Positions 49,620 through 60,575 of a DNA stretch of 64,000 nt are shown here, piece by piece. A program made the position numbers and the translations under genes. The stretch is from Modestobacter sp. VKM Ac-2977 (lineage in GTDB: Bacteria; Actinomycetota; Actinomycetes; Mycobacteriales; Geodermatophilaceae). The notes under the pieces were generated by a model. That model was given only the letters and a program-made list of their open reading frames with translations. It was not told the origin of the DNA and did not search any database. Location: contig NZ_JAPVBQ010000002.1 in the NCBI RefSeq assembly GCF_026968045.1, positions 236,933 to 300,932 of the forward strand, written 5' to 3'. Positions within the stretch are counted from its first letter, which is position 1. Each line of letters begins with the position of its first letter.

Positions 49620-50891
49620 TCAGTTGTCCAGGATGAACACCGTGGTGCTCTGGTACTCCTCGCCCGGCTGCAGCTCCGTCGAGGGGAACTCCGGCTGGTT
49701 CGGGGAGTCCGGGAAGTGCTGGGTCTCCAGCGCCAGCCCGTCACCCTGCCGGTAGACGCTCCCGCCGGTGCCCACGATCGTGCCGTCGAGGAAGTTGCCC
49801 GAGTAGAACTGCAGGCCCGGCTCGGTGGTGGCGATCGTCAGGGTCCGGCCGCTGTCCGGGTCGTGCAGCACGGCGGCCTTCTCCAGCGCGTCCTCGCTGT
49901 CCGAGCCCTCGCGCGCGCCGTCGTCCTCGCGGTCGAGCACCCAGTTGTGGTCGTAGCCCTGGCCGTACAGGATCTGCTGGTCGGCCACCCGGATGCGCTC
50001 CCCGATCGCGGTGGGCTCACGGAAGTCGAACGGCGTGCCCTCGACCGGCGCGATCTCCCCGGTGGGGATGAGCGTCTCGTCGACCGGGGTGTAGGCGTCG
50101 GCGTCGATCATCAACTCGTGGTCGTAGATGGTCCCCGAGCCCTCACCGGCGAGGTTCCAGTAGGTGTGCTGGGTGAGGTTGACGACGGTCGGTGCGTCGG
50201 TGGTGGCCTCGTAGCGGACGGCCAGCCGGTTGTGCCGGTCCATGGCGTAGGTGACCGCCGTGGTGAGGGTGCCGGGGAAGCCCTGGTCGCCGGCCGGGCT
50301 GACCAGCTCCAGCCGCAGCGCCGCGACGTGCTCGTTGCCGACCGGGGTGGCCGTCCACACCCGGTCGTCGAACCCGTCGGGACCGCCGTGCAGCGTGTTC
50401 GGGCCGTCGTTGAGCGGGAGCTGGTAGGTCTCGTCCTCCAGGTCGAAGGCGCCGCCGGCGATGCGGTTGCCGTAGCGGCCGATGATCGAGCCGAAGTACG
50501 GGTCGGCGTCCGAGGCGTAGCCGGCCACGTCGGGGAAGCCCAGGACGACGTTCTCCACGTCCCCGTCCTCGTCGGGCACCTCCAGGGTCTGGATGACGCC
50601 GCCGTAGGTGAGCACCCGGACCGTCATGTCGCCGTTGCTCAGCGTCCAGCGCTCGACCGGGGTGCCGTCGGGCGCGGTGCCGAAGGGCTCGACGGTCGTG
50701 CTCGCGGAGCCGCGGTCGGAGCCGCCGCCGCGCCCGGGGTGCCCCTCGCCCGCAGCGGCCGGTGCGGCCGCGCTGCCGACGAGGAGGCCGGTGCTGAGGG
50801 TGGCCACCAGGGGCCAGTGGCGCCGTCGGTGCCGTCGGCTCGCCGCGGCGGCCGGCTGACGGGAGGAGGGCAGGGTGGCGCGTCCAGGCAT
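49620..50891 (-). CDS. Secreted aldose 1-epimerase (galactose mutarotase)
   Basis: The 423-residue protein starts at ATG 50889-50891. An arginine-rich N-terminus and hydrophobic segment (HWPLVATLSTGLLVGSAAAP; about 23-42) make a signal peptide, probably of the twin-arginine or Sec type. The epimerase core has GRYGNRIAGG (about 132-141), TLHGGPDGFD, the catalytic histidine in NLTQHTYWNLAG (about 220-231) and GQGYDHNWVLD. It interconverts alpha and beta anomers of sugars outside the cell. A TTGACA promoter lies upstream. Confidence 0.92.
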   Translation of the reverse strand: MPGRATLPSSRQPAAAASRRHRRRHWPLVATLSTGLLVGSAAAPAAAGEGHPGRGGGSDRGSASTTVEPFGTAPDGTPVERWTLSNGDMTVRVLTYGGVIQTLEVPDEDGDVENVVLGFPDVAGYASDADPYFGSIIGRYGNRIAGGAFDLEDETYQLPLNDGPNTLHGGPDGFDDRVWTATPVGNEHVAALRLELVSPAGDQGFPGTLTTAVTYAMDRHNRLAVRYEATTDAPTVVNLTQHTYWNLAGEGSGTIYDHELMIDADAYTPVDETLIPTGEIAPVEGTPFDFREPTAIGERIRVADQQILYGQGYDHNWVLDREDDGAREGSDSEDALEKAAVLHDPDSGRTLTIATTEPGLQFYSGNFLDGTIVGTGGSVYRQGDGLALETQHFPDSPNQPEFPSTELQPGEEYQSTTVFILDN

Positions 50892-51243
50892 GCGGGACTC
50901 CGGTGTCCGTGGTGGTCCACCGGCGTCATCGCGCGGTGGCGGGAGCCGTGCCCCGCAGCACCAGGAACGGCGAACGGGGTCGTGCCCTCGGTCAGTCCGG
51001 TGGAACGCGCCCGACCGTAGGGAGGTCAGCGGAAGGGTGTCAATGGGACGTCTGGGCTGCGCGCGTGGCCCGGGATCACGGCTCCGAGTCGGCTCCGACG
51101 TCTGGATCGTGCTCGGGCTGGGCATGGAGCTGGTCGACCCGGGCGAACCGAGCCCGGGGACCCGAGCCCCTCCGGCGGCCCGGCGTGGCCTCACGGTCCA
51201 CGAGTGCGCCGCGGTGGGGCTCCCGTCCTGGGAGGAGAGACCC
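50892..51243. other. Divergent intergenic region
   Basis: 352 bases between the epimerase start and a small membrane gene. Apart from the epimerase promoter at 51014-51043, the stretch has no recognisable gene, repeat or riboswitch. Open frames crossing it lack protein-like composition. A ribosome site GGGAGGAGAG at its right end belongs to the small gene. Confidence 0.5.
51014..51043 (-). promoter_or_regulatory. Promoter of the aldose epimerase gene
   Basis: On the minus strand TTGACA (51038-51043) and TACGGT (51014-51019) are 18 bases apart. This is a good match to actinobacterial housekeeping promoters and leaves a leader of about 115 bases before the start codon. Confidence 0.6.
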
Positions 51244-51408
51244 ATGGCCGACACCCCCGACTCCGGTCACTCGGACGAGCCGGGCCTGCGCCAGCAGATC
51301 GCCAACGGCGGCTGGCAGCTGTACGCCCTGGAGTTCGCCGCGCTGCTGGTCGTCTTCGGCTGGCTGTTCGTCACCGTGTACTTCGGCGGCGGGGAGGGCC
51401 CCTGGTGA
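51244..51408 (+). CDS. Small single-span membrane protein
   Basis: The ATG at 51244 follows GGGAGGAGAG closely. The 54-residue product has a polar N-terminus (about 1-24) and one hydrophobic segment (LYALEFAALLVVFGWLFVTVYF, read in two parts, about 26-47) followed by GGGEGPW. The composition and strong ribosome site support a real gene. I do not recognise the family. Confidence 0.6.
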   Translation: MADTPDSGHSDEPGLRQQIANGGWQLYALEFAALLVVFGWLFVTVYFGGGEGPW

Positions 51409-51462
51409 CCCGGTGCCGCGTTTCACCCCGACCTCCCCGGGCAGGCACCCGTCGTGCGTGAG

Positions 51463-51606
51463 ATGGACCCCAAGGACCCCAGCACCCTCTACGCCGAGGG
51501 GCCCGTCGCCGACGAGCCACCCGACGACGACGTCCCCGAGTCGTCCCCCGTCCGTGACTCCGGGGGGACCGGGCCGGGGCCGGACGACCTCGACCGGCTG
51601 CTCTGA
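51463..51606 (+). CDS. Small acidic protein of unknown function
   Basis: An ATG at 51463 (a GTG at 51454 is also possible) opens 47 codons to TGA 51606. The product is rich in Asp, Glu and Pro (YAEGPVADEPPDDDVPES) and ends in DDLDRLL. It lies between a small membrane gene and the alditol oxidase on the same strand. The coding call rests on codon composition only and is uncertain. Confidence 0.4.
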   Translation: MDPKDPSTLYAEGPVADEPPDDDVPESSPVRDSGGTGPGPDDLDRLL

Positions 51607-51653
51607 CCGACGTCTCGCCCGACGCGGACGGCGGACCTGCGGGACACTGGGGT

Positions 51654-52921
<1,268 letters not shown>

Positions 52922-52925
<4 letters not shown>

Positions 52926-54028
52926 TCCGCCGACCGCCGAGGTCGGGTGGGGGCGTCGGCGAGCCCGGCGCAGGCGCGGAGGGCGGCGAAGTCGACCTCC
53001 GCGCGGTCGGCGTCCGGCCCCGTGAGGGGTCGCGGGATGCCCGTGTCGTCGATCCGCGCCGGTACGAAGTCCGCCTGGAGGACCTCTCCGTCGTCGACGG
53101 TGAGGTCGAGGACCCCGGTCTGGACGGAGATCTCCGAGAGCGAGCGCCACCAGACGAAGTTGCCGAGGCCGTAGGCGACGTACGTCTGCCCGAGCCACCC
53201 GGCTCCCTGCAACTGGTGGGCGTGGGTGCCCACGACGATGTCCGCACCGACGTCGGACAACTGCTGGGCGAGCGCCTGCTGCAACGCCGTGGGGCAGCTG
53301 TGCTCCTCCTGGCCCCAGTGCAGGTAGACCACCACCGTGTCGGCCTGCTGCCGTGCTGCGGCCACCGCCTGCAGCAGCCGATCGGTGTCGAAGGCCGACG
53401 CCACTCCGCCCCGACCCGGCCCGGCGGAGTACCGCGCCACGGTCTCGTCGGGCACCTGGTCGGCGCCCAGCACCGCGATGCGCTCGCCGCGGATCGTCAC
53501 CAGGTGGGGCGCGAAGGCGGCGGCGTCGTCGACGCCGAGCCCGACCAACGGGAAGCCCCGCTGTCGAGCGGCGTCCAGGCTGTCGGTGAGCCCGACCGGT
53601 CCGAAGTCCACGCCGTGGTTGTTGGCCATGCTCACCACGTCGACGCCGGCCACCCGCAGCGCGTCGAACACCGACGGCGGTGCGCGAGAGGTGAACGACT
53701 TGTCCTCGGCCGTGCCGCGGTCGGTCACCGCGGTCTCGAGGTTGACGACGGTCAGGTCGGCGCTCCCCAGCAGCGGACCAACCGATGCAAGGGCGGTCTC
53801 CGGCTGCTGCTGGAAGCGTTCGGTGAGCCGGCCGGCGGTGTGCACGTCCCCGGCGAAGGCCAAGACGACCGGTCTCGGCTCTGGAGGACTGCTGCTGGAG
53901 GTGGGAGCGGGCCTCTGCGACGGGGACTCACTCGTCGTCCGTTCCGCCGTCGTGCTCCGAGGCTCCGGCGCCGCCGAGCATCCGGTCACCGTCAGGGCGG
54001 CGATGAGGCAGACGAGGCGACGGGCCAT
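52922..54028 (-). CDS. CapA-type lipoprotein (metallophosphatase-like fold)
   Basis: The 368-residue protein has a lipobox in ALTVTGCSAA (about 11-20) and a serine/proline-rich linker to about residue 50. The CapA domain has FAGDVHTAGRLTERF (about 58-72), VNLETAVTDRG (about 95-105), MANNHGVDFG (about 136-145), and GTHAHQLQGAGWLG (about 270-283). These are the metal-binding motifs of the PGA_cap family. Its role in capsule or wall polymer processing is inferred. Its stop overlaps that of the alditol oxidase gene. Confidence 0.9.
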
Positions 54029-54189
54029 CTCCGGGAACCTAGCTCAGCGGGGGCGGGCGGCCTCGCCCCACATCACCGGCTCGAACTGCCGTCTACAGCC
54101 GACGCCCTCCGTGGCCATGGCGGTGTACCTCTCCAGCTGCTCGCGTCGACGTCCGGGGTGCCTCTTAGTGGCCCACCATGGGACACGGG

Positions 54190-54912
54190 CTACGGGCGGC
54201 GAAGCACGTACTGGGCGAAGATCCCATCGGTGGAGTACTCCGCCTGCTCGATGGTGAAGCCAACTCTCTGTGCGATGGCTTCCAAGACCCAGGTGTAGGT
54301 CGAGTGTTCGTCACGGACATGCTCTTCGTAGTCGGCCCTGCTCCAGCCTTCAGCATCGACCGAGCCTCCGGTCGCGCACCACGCCTCCAGGCGGCTCTCC
54401 GCTTCGGCCGGCTCGAAGTTGTAGACCACATCCCATAGACGCAAGAGCCCACCGGGCCGCAGAGCAGTGTGCAGCCGGGCGAATGCCACGCCCTTCCAGA
54501 AATCGGGAACGTGGTGCAGGGCGTAGCGCGAGTAGATGACATCGGCGGGCGCCCCGTGGTGTTCGTAATCGAGGAAACCGGCCTGCACCACCTCGACGTT
54601 GTCCATCCCAGCGCGGTCGAGCTTCCCCCGAAGTTCAGCAAGCATCACGGGTGAGACGTCGACTGCGACTGCGCGGGCGCAGTGTGCAGCCACCGCCAGT
54701 GCGAACTGCCCCGTCCCGGTGCCGAGGTCGACGACGACGGCGTTCTGATCTAGCCCCAGGTTCTGGAGCAGCGCCACCTCCCCGGGGGCACCGGCGTCCT
54801 CGATTGTGTCGTACCGGGCGACGTGGACCGGGTCGAGATTCTCTCGGCCCGCGGTCGCCACTTGGTCAAGGCGCCACCCTGGCTCGATCGCTGAACGCGG
54901 AGCAACGGACAT
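54190..54912 (-). CDS. Class I SAM-dependent methyltransferase
   Basis: The ATG at 54910-54912 gives 240 residues; a GTG five codons earlier is possible. The SAM motif is VVVDLGTGTGQFALAVAAHC (about 60-79) with VDVSPVMLAELRGKL after it and YSRYALHHVPDFW (about 126-138) as motif III. The substrate is unknown. GC content and codon use are a little lower than in neighbours, and GTGTCCC/GGGACAC repeats flank the gene on both sides, a hint of transfer. Confidence 0.82.
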   Translation of the reverse strand: MSVAPRSAIEPGWRLDQVATAGRENLDPVHVARYDTIEDAGAPGEVALLQNLGLDQNAVVVDLGTGTGQFALAVAAHCARAVAVDVSPVMLAELRGKLDRAGMDNVEVVQAGFLDYEHHGAPADVIYSRYALHHVPDFWKGVAFARLHTALRPGGLLRLWDVVYNFEPAEAESRLEAWCATGGSVDAEGWSRADYEEHVRDEHSTYTWVLEAIAQRVGFTIEQAEYSTDGIFAQYVLRRP

Positions 54913-54955
54913 GCCGCATCTTGGCACGCCCGCTCAGGGTCCTTCGACACACACC

Positions 54956-54982
54956 GTGTCCCTGAAGCCGCCTTCAGGGCGG
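54956..54982. repeat. GTGTCCCTGAAG hairpin element
   Basis: GTGTCCCTGAAGCCGCC then TTCAGGGCGG. It can fold as CCTGAA/TTCAGG or CCGCC/GGCGG. It belongs with the GTGTCCC-hairpin elements at 31987, 32589 and 33294 and lies between the methyltransferase and the PPK2 gene. Confidence 0.5.
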
Positions 54983-55052
54983 ACGTTGCCGGCGCGGCGC
55001 CAGCTCAGCTCGGCCGAGGGTGCGGTCCGAAGGCGCGGCCGCCCCGAGCGGC

Positions 55053-55889
55053 TCAGGGGACGATGTCGGGGACGATGTGCTGGCTCTCCTTGGGCGGGCG
55101 GAGGTAGTCCTCCTCCACCGGCGGCCGGGGCGGCAGCTCCGGCGCGGACGGGGTCAGGTCCTCGTACGGCACCTGGGTCAGCAGGTGCGCGATCACGTTG
55201 AGCCGGGCGCGCTTCTTCACCTCGGCCTCGACGACCCACCAGGGCGCCTCGGGGATGTCGGTGGCGGCGAACATCGCGTCCTTGGCCCGGGAGAAGTCGA
55301 CCCAGCGGTTGCGCGCCTCCAGGTCCATCGGGCTCAGCTTCCAGCGCTTCGTCGGGTCCTTGAGCCGCTTCTGGAACCGGGCCTCCTGCTCGGTGTCACT
55401 GACGGAGAACCAGTACTTCACGACCGTGATCCCGCTGCGCACCAGCATCCGCTCGAACTCCGGGCACGACCGGAGGAACTCCTCGTACTCCTCGTCGGTG
55501 CAGAAGCCCATGACCCGCTCGACGCCGGCGCGGTTGTACCAGGAGCGGTCGAACAGCACCATCTCCCCCGGGCCGGGCAGGTGCGCCACGTACCGCTGGA
55601 AGTACCACTGCCCCTTCTCCCGCTCGGTCGGCGCCGGGAGCGCGACGACGTGCGCGTGCCGGGGGTTGAGGCTCTCGGTGATCCGCTGGATCGCACCGCC
55701 CTTGCCGGCGGCGTCGCGGCCCTCGAAGAGGACGACGACCCGCAGGCCCCGCGCGCGGATGTGCTCCTGCTGCTTCACCAGCTCCGTCTGCAGCCGGGAC
55801 AGTTCCTTCTCGTAGAACTTCGTGTCGACCTTGCCGGTGGACTCCGGCGTCTCCTCGACCGACGACGTCGGACCCGGTGCGCTGACCAT
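55053..55889 (-). CDS. ppk2: Polyphosphate kinase 2
   Basis: The 278-residue enzyme has Walker A FEGRDAAGKGGAIQ (about 54-67), a lid region PTEREKGQWYFQRYVAHLP, and Walker B MVLFDRSWYNRAGVERVMGF, in two parts (about 108-127). This is the single-domain PPK2 group that phosphorylates nucleoside diphosphates (or ADP/GDP) with polyphosphate. It is a single gene with a strong hairpin upstream belonging to the isomerase. Stress and energy storage are likely roles. Confidence 0.95.
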   Translation of the reverse strand: MVSAPGPTSSVEETPESTGKVDTKFYEKELSRLQTELVKQQEHIRARGLRVVVLFEGRDAAGKGGAIQRITESLNPRHAHVVALPAPTEREKGQWYFQRYVAHLPGPGEMVLFDRSWYNRAGVERVMGFCTDEEYEEFLRSCPEFERMLVRSGITVVKYWFSVSDTEQEARFQKRLKDPTKRWKLSPMDLEARNRWVDFSRAKDAMFAATDIPEAPWWVVEAEVKKRARLNVIAHLLTQVPYEDLTPSAPELPPRPPVEEDYLRPPKESQHIVPDIVP

Positions 55890-55932
55890 GTGACGAGCAT
55901 CACGTGCTGACCGGCTGGGGGCAAACGGTGCA

Positions 55933-55972
55933 CCGTCGGGCTGCGGGACCCCGTGGCCCCGCAGCCCGACGG
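55933..55972 (-). terminator. Terminator hairpin of the sugar operon
   Basis: CCGTCGGGCTGCGGG at 55933-55947 pairs perfectly with its complement at 55958-55972, a 15-bp stem with a 10-base loop. It begins two bases after the isomerase stop (minus strand) and separates the operon from ppk2. Confidence 0.85.
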
Positions 55973-55973
55973 G

Positions 55974-56981
55974 TCAGGCGCCGCTGGAGAAGGCGGCGTC
56001 GAAGGCCGCGTCCGGCGGGTCGAACGCCAGCCGGCGGACGAACTCCAGTGCCTCCGGCGCCCCGACCAGCCGGTCCATCCCGGCGTCCTCCCACTCCACG
56101 GAGATGGGCCCGGCGTAGCCGATGGTGTTGAGCATCCGGAAGCAGGCCTCCCACGGGACGTCGCCGTGCCCGGTGGAGACGAAGTCCCAGCCGCGCCGCG
56201 GGTCGGCCCAGGGCAGGTGCGACCCCATCCGGCCGTTGCGCCCGTTGCCGACCTGCTTCTTCGCGTCCTTGCAGTCGACGTGGTAGATGCGGTCCTTGAA
56301 GTCCCAGAGGAAGCCGACCGGGTCCAGGTCCTGCCAGACGAAGTGGCTGGGGTCCCAGTTCAGCCCGAACGCCTCGCGGTGGCCGATCGCCTCCAGGGCG
56401 CGCACCGTCGTCCAGTAGTCGTAGGCGATCTCCGAGGGGTGCACCTCGTGCGCGAACTTCACGCCGACCTCGTCGAACACGTCCAGGATCGGGTTCCAGC
56501 GGGCGGCGAAGTCGGCGTAGCCCTCGTCGATCATCGACTCGGGCACCGGCGGGAACATCGCCACGGTCTTCCAGATCTTCGACCCGGTGAACCCGACGAC
56601 GACGTCGACGCCCAGCGCCCGCGCCGCCCGCGCGGTCGCCTTCATCTCCTCCGCCGCACGCTGCCGCACTCCCTCCGGGTCGCCGTCCCCCCACACCCGG
56701 GGGTGCACCATGCCGCGGTGCCGCTCGTCGATCGGGTCGTCGCAGACGGCCTGGCCGTTGAGGTGGTTGGAGATGGCGAACACTGACAGGCCGTGCCGGT
56801 CGAGCAGGTCCAGCCGCTCCTTGACGTAGCCGGGGTCCTCGGCGGCCCGGACGACGTCGAGGTGGTCGCCCCAGCAGGCGATCTCCAGGCCGTCGTAGCC
56901 CCACCCGGAGGCCAGCCGGCACACCTCCTCGAACGGCAGGTCGGCCCACTGGCCGGTGAACAGGGTGACGGGGCGGGGCAT
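55974..56981 (-). CDS. Sugar phosphate isomerase/epimerase (xylose isomerase-like TIM barrel)
   Basis: The ATG at 56979-56981 shares one base with the dehydrogenase stop. The 335-residue protein fits the AP-endonuclease 2/xylose isomerase-like family: [12 protein letters not shown] (about 27-38), [18 protein letters not shown] (about 178-195), [13 protein letters not shown] (about 211-223), [10 protein letters not shown] and [13 protein letters not shown]. Glu, Asp and His in these segments bind the metal. With the dehydrogenase it probably isomerises a keto or inosose intermediate. The sugar is unknown. Confidence 0.9.
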   Translation of the reverse strand: MPRPVTLFTGQWADLPFEEVCRLASGWGYDGLEIACWGDHLDVVRAAEDPGYVKERLDLLDRHGLSVFAISNHLNGQAVCDDPIDERHRGMVHPRVWGDGDPEGVRQRAAEEMKATARAARALGVDVVVGFTGSKIWKTVAMFPPVPESMIDEGYADFAARWNPILDVFDEVGVKFAHEVHPSEIAYDYWTTVRALEAIGHREAFGLNWDPSHFVWQDLDPVGFLWDFKDRIYHVDCKDAKKQVGNGRNGRMGSHLPWADPRRGWDFVSTGHGDVPWEACFRMLNTIGYAGPISVEWEDAGMDRLVGAPEALEFVRRLAFDPPDAAFDAAFSSGA

Positions 56982-58168
56982 CAGCGGTCTCCTTCGATCT
57001 CGGTGAAGGTGGAGTTGTCGGCGGCGCTGCGCTCCACGGCGGCCAGCACCCGCTGCACCTGCAGGCCGTCGGCGAACGACGGCGTCGGCTGCTCGCCGGC
57101 AGCCAGCGCGGTGACCAGGTCGACCACCTGGTGGGTGAAGCCGTGCTCGTAGCCCAGCCCGTGACCGGCGGGCCACCACGCACCCACGTAGGGGTGCTCG
57201 GGCTCGGTGACGACGATCCGGCGGAAGCCGGCCGTCGTGGCCGGTTCGCCGCCGTCGAAGAAGTGCAGGACGTTCATGTCCTCGAAGTCGAAGGCCAGGC
57301 TGCCGGCCGAGCCGTTCACCTCGATCCGGATGGCGTTCTTCCGGCCGAGGGCGAACCGGGTGGCCTCGAAGGTGCCGAGCGCTCCCCCGGTGAACCGGCC
57401 CAGGAAGACGGCGGCGTCGTCGACGGTGACCTCGCCCATCCCCTCGCCGCCGACCCCGCCGAGCTTCCCGCTGCTCGCCGGCAGCGGCCGCTTGTTCACG
57501 AAGGTCTCCAGCAGCGCGCTGACGCCGGTGAGCGTCTGCCCGGTGATGAACTGGGTGAGGTCGACGATGTGCGCGCCGATGTCGCCCAGCGCGCCGGAGC
57601 CGGCCTTGTCCTTCTCCAGCCGCCAGGACATCGGCGCGGCCGGGTCGGCGATCCAGTCCTGCAGGTACTGGGCCCGCACGTGCCGGATCTGCCCGAGCCG
57701 GCCCTCGGCGACCAGCTGCCGGGCGAGGGTGATGGCCGGCACCCGCCGGTAGGTGAAGCCGACCATCGCCCGCACCCCGGACCGAGCAGCCCGGTCGGCG
57801 GCCTCCGCCATCGCCTCCGCCTCGGCCACCGAGTTGGCCATCGGCTTCTCGCACAGCACGTGCTTGCCGGCCGCCAGCGCCGCGATCGCCATCTCGGCGT
57901 GGGTGTGGCCGGGGGTGCAGATGTCGACCAGGTCGACGTCGGGCCGCTCCAGGACCCGGCGCCAGTCGGTCTCGGTGTCGGACCAGCCGAGCCGCCCGGC
58001 AGCCGCGGCGACCCCGTCCGGGTCACGGCCGGCCAGCACGGTGAGCTCCGGGGCCAGCGGCAGGTCGAAGAAGCGCGGCGCGGTACGCCACGCGTGGGAG
58101 TGCGCCGCGCCCATGAAGGCGTGGCCGATCAGTCCGACGCGCAGCGCCGGCCGGGCAGGGAGGGTCAT
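56981..58168 (-). CDS. Gfo/Idh/MocA family NAD(P)-dependent dehydrogenase
   Basis: The 395-residue protein has the Rossmann motif [17 protein letters not shown] (about 11-27), [20 protein letters not shown] (about 80-99), the signature [13 protein letters not shown] with catalytic lysine (about 101-113), and a histidine region [14 protein letters not shown] (about 195-208). It oxidises sugars, inositols or their derivatives. It shares codons with the isomerase gene and follows the ABC importer, so it acts early in use of the imported sugar. Confidence 0.93.
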   Translation of the reverse strand: MTLPARPALRVGLIGHAFMGAAHSHAWRTAPRFFDLPLAPELTVLAGRDPDGVAAAAGRLGWSDTETDWRRVLERPDVDLVDICTPGHTHAEMAIAALAAGKHVLCEKPMANSVAEAEAMAEAADRAARSGVRAMVGFTYRRVPAITLARQLVAEGRLGQIRHVRAQYLQDWIADPAAPMSWRLEKDKAGSGALGDIGAHIVDLTQFITGQTLTGVSALLETFVNKRPLPASSGKLGGVGGEGMGEVTVDDAAVFLGRFTGGALGTFEATRFALGRKNAIRIEVNGSAGSLAFDFEDMNVLHFFDGGEPATTAGFRRIVVTEPEHPYVGAWWPAGHGLGYEHGFTHQVVDLVTALAAGEQPTPSFADGLQVQRVLAAVERSAADNSTFTEIEGDR

Positions 58169-58190
58169 CGCAGGCTCCAGGGGTGGGACC

Positions 58191-58228
58191 GGTGCCGTCG
58201 GTGACCGGAGGGGGTCACCGACGGCACC
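58191..58228 (-). terminator. Hairpin between binding-protein and dehydrogenase genes
   Basis: GGTGCCGTCGGTGACC at 58191-58206 pairs perfectly with its complement at 58213-58228 (16-bp stem, six-base loop). It lies 10 bases after the binding-protein stop. It may attenuate transcription so that transport genes exceed enzyme genes, or protect the upstream message. Confidence 0.85.
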
Positions 58229-58238
58229 GGGGGTGCGG

Positions 58239-59297
58239 TCAGGACTCGAACGCGTCGTCGATGTACTGGTCGACGTTCTCGGCCGTGACCACCGGCGCGT
58301 TCAGCACGATCTCCCGCGGCACCTCCTGGGACACCAGGTCGGACATGCTCTTGCCCTGGGCGATCAGGCGGGCGAGCGCGATGCCGTCGGCGGCCTGGGT
58401 CGCCGGGTAGATGACGGTCGCCTCCAGCACCGAGTCACCGGACTGGATGTCCCGCATGGCGTTGGCAGAGCCGGCCCCGCCCACCATGAAGAACTCGTCG
58501 CGGCCGGCGTTGTTGATCGCGGCCAGCACGCCGACGCCCTGGTCGTCGTCGTGGTTCCACAGCGCGTCGATCTCGGGTGCGGCCTGCAGCAGGTTGGCCG
58601 CCGCCTCCTCCCCGGACTCGACGGTGAACTCTGCGGCCACCCGGTTGTCGACGTCCAGGCCGCAGTCGGCCAGCGCGTCGGCGAAGCCCTGGCTGCGGTC
58701 CTGGGTCAGCGGCAGCGAGTCGATGCCGGCGATCTCGGCGACGACGGCGTCGGGCTGGTCGCCCAGCCGCGAGCAGATGTAGGTGCCGGCCGAGACGCCC
58801 ATGCCGTAGTTGTCGCCCAGGATGGTGGCCCGGGCGGCGAACGGGCTGGAGAACTCGCGGTCGACGTTGATGACCGGGATGCCGGCCTCCATCGCCCGCA
58901 GCGCGACCGGGGTGAGCGCGGCGCCGTCGAAGGGCAGCAGCACGATCGCGTCGACGCCCTCGTTGATGAAGGTCTCGACCTGGGCGATCTGGGCGCCGAC
59001 CTCGTTGGTGCCCTCGGCGACGATCAGGTCGACGTCCTCGTGCCGGTCGGCCTCGGCCTGGGCGGCGTTGCTGATGCCGGCCATCCAGCCGTGGTCGGCG
59101 GCGGGTGCGGAGAAGCCAATCCGCACCGTCTCGCCGGTCTCGTCGTTGGAGCTGGCGACGACGTCGCCACCGCCCTCGTCGGACCCGGAGCTCTCCGGGG
59201 TGTTGCTGGTGCAGCCGGCCACCAGGACCCCGGCGCCGAGCAGGCCGACGGTGGTGGTCAGCAGGCGACGGTGCGGACGCTGCCTCGTTGCAGACAT
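58239..59297 (-). CDS. Sugar ABC transporter substrate-binding lipoprotein
   Basis: The 352-residue protein has a lipobox VLVAGCTS (about 24-31) and a serine/glycine linker, then a LacI-type type I binding domain: RIGFSAPAADHGWMAGISNA (about 59-78), DAIVLLPFDGAALTPVALRA (about 112-131), GIPVINVDREFSSPF (about 135-149). This resembles ribose- and inositol-type binding proteins. It supplies the substrate to the permease and ATPase encoded upstream. Confidence 0.93.
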   Translation of the reverse strand: MSATRQRPHRRLLTTTVGLLGAGVLVAGCTSNTPESSGSDEGGGDVVASSNDETGETVRIGFSAPAADHGWMAGISNAAQAEADRHEDVDLIVAEGTNEVGAQIAQVETFINEGVDAIVLLPFDGAALTPVALRAMEAGIPVINVDREFSSPFAARATILGDNYGMGVSAGTYICSRLGDQPDAVVAEIAGIDSLPLTQDRSQGFADALADCGLDVDNRVAAEFTVESGEEAAANLLQAAPEIDALWNHDDDQGVGVLAAINNAGRDEFFMVGGAGSANAMRDIQSGDSVLEATVIYPATQAADGIALARLIAQGKSMSDLVSQEVPREIVLNAPVVTAENVDQYIDDAFES

Positions 59298-59411
59298 GTT
59301 CTCTCCTCGTGGATCGCCGCCCTGGCTGCGCCGCCAGGGAGTCGGGTGGTGCGCCGGCTGGCCGGGAGGCCGTCCGGAGGTCAGGTGTGGGAGGTCGGGG
59401 GGCGGGCGGGG

Positions 59412-60575
59412 TCAGTGCGGCGGGCGGCCGCCGGAGTCGCCGGGGCGGGCGCCGGCCGGTCCCCCGGCGGTCGCCGAGCCACCGGGCAGGGCGCCGGCCG
59501 GGTTGCCCGGCGCCGCGGCGCCACCGCCACGCGCCTTCTTCCGGGGACGCACCCCGCCGGTGGCCAGCCGCTGCTGCAGCAGGACGGCGATCACGATGAT
59601 CACGCCCTTGGCGACCGCCTGCGCGGAGCTGGACAGGTTGTTCAGCACGAAGACGTTGCTCAGCGTGGTGAAGATCAGCACGCCGAGCACGGTGCCGACG
59701 ATGGTGCCCCGGCCGCCGATGAGCAGCGTTCCGCCGATGACGACGGCGGCGATCGCGTCCAGCTCGTAGAGGGTGCCGTGGGTGGAGCTGCCGGTCGTCG
59801 TCCGGGCCATCAGCATGACCGCCGCGATGCCACAGCAGACCCCGGACAGCACGTACAGCCACACGGTGTGCCGCTGCACCCGGATGCCGGCCAGCCGGGC
59901 GGCCTCGGCGTTGCCGCCGACGGCGAAGGTGCGGCGGCCGAAGGTCGTGCGGTTGAGCAGCACCCAGCCGGCCGCCGCCACCAGCGCGAAGATGATCACC
60001 AGAGTGGGGATGCCGAGCACGTCGCCGGCGAAGAACTCGATGAAGCCGCGGTCCTGGACGATCTGCGTCCGCCGCTGGGCGATGATCTCCGCCAGGCCAC
60101 GGGCAGCCGCGAGCATCGCCAGGGTGGCGATGAAGGCCACCAGCTTCCCGTACGCGATGACGATCCCGTTGACCAGTCCCGCCCCGGCGCCGACGAGGAT
60201 CGCGGTGGCCACCATGACGATCCAGTGGAAGTCCTCGGCCATCGCCTGAGTGGCCAGCGTGGTCGCCCAGATCGAGGAGAGGGCGACCAGCGCGCCCACC
60301 GACAGGTCGATCCCGCCGCCGATGATCACGAAGGTCATCCCGACGCTCACCACGCCGATGACGGCGGCCAGGCGGAGGATCGTCAGCACGTTGTCCACGT
60401 CGACGAACCGCCCGGGCGCGGTGAGGGCGCCGACCACGCAGAGCACCAGCAGGGCCACGACCAGGCCGAGGTTGCGGCCCAGCGGGCCGGCCAGCAGGCC
60501 CGGCCCCTTGCCCCCGCCGTCGGAGGCGCCGGCGGCGCTGCCCGCCGGCGGAGTCGCAGTGGTGGTCTCGCTCAT
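59412..60575 (-). CDS. Sugar ABC transporter permease (RbsC-like)
   Basis: I chose the ATG at 60573-60575, sharing a base with the ATPase stop; a GTG one codon before is possible. The 387-residue protein has about nine membrane segments. VIIGGGIDLSVGALVALSSI (about 84-103) is the permease signature, with ARGLAEIIAQ and FAVGGNAEAARLAGIRVQR (about 218-236). The glycine- and proline-rich C-terminal tail of about 50 residues is unusual. It works with the neighbouring ATPase and binding protein. Confidence 0.93.
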   Translation of the reverse strand: MSETTTATPPAGSAAGASDGGGKGPGLLAGPLGRNLGLVVALLVLCVVGALTAPGRFVDVDNVLTILRLAAVIGVVSVGMTFVIIGGGIDLSVGALVALSSIWATTLATQAMAEDFHWIVMVATAILVGAGAGLVNGIVIAYGKLVAFIATLAMLAAARGLAEIIAQRRTQIVQDRGFIEFFAGDVLGIPTLVIIFALVAAAGWVLLNRTTFGRRTFAVGGNAEAARLAGIRVQRHTVWLYVLSGVCCGIAAVMLMARTTTGSSTHGTLYELDAIAAVVIGGTLLIGGRGTIVGTVLGVLIFTTLSNVFVLNNLSSSAQAVAKGVIIVIAVLLQQRLATGGVRPRKKARGGGAAAPGNPAGALPGGSATAGGPAGARPGDSGGRPPH

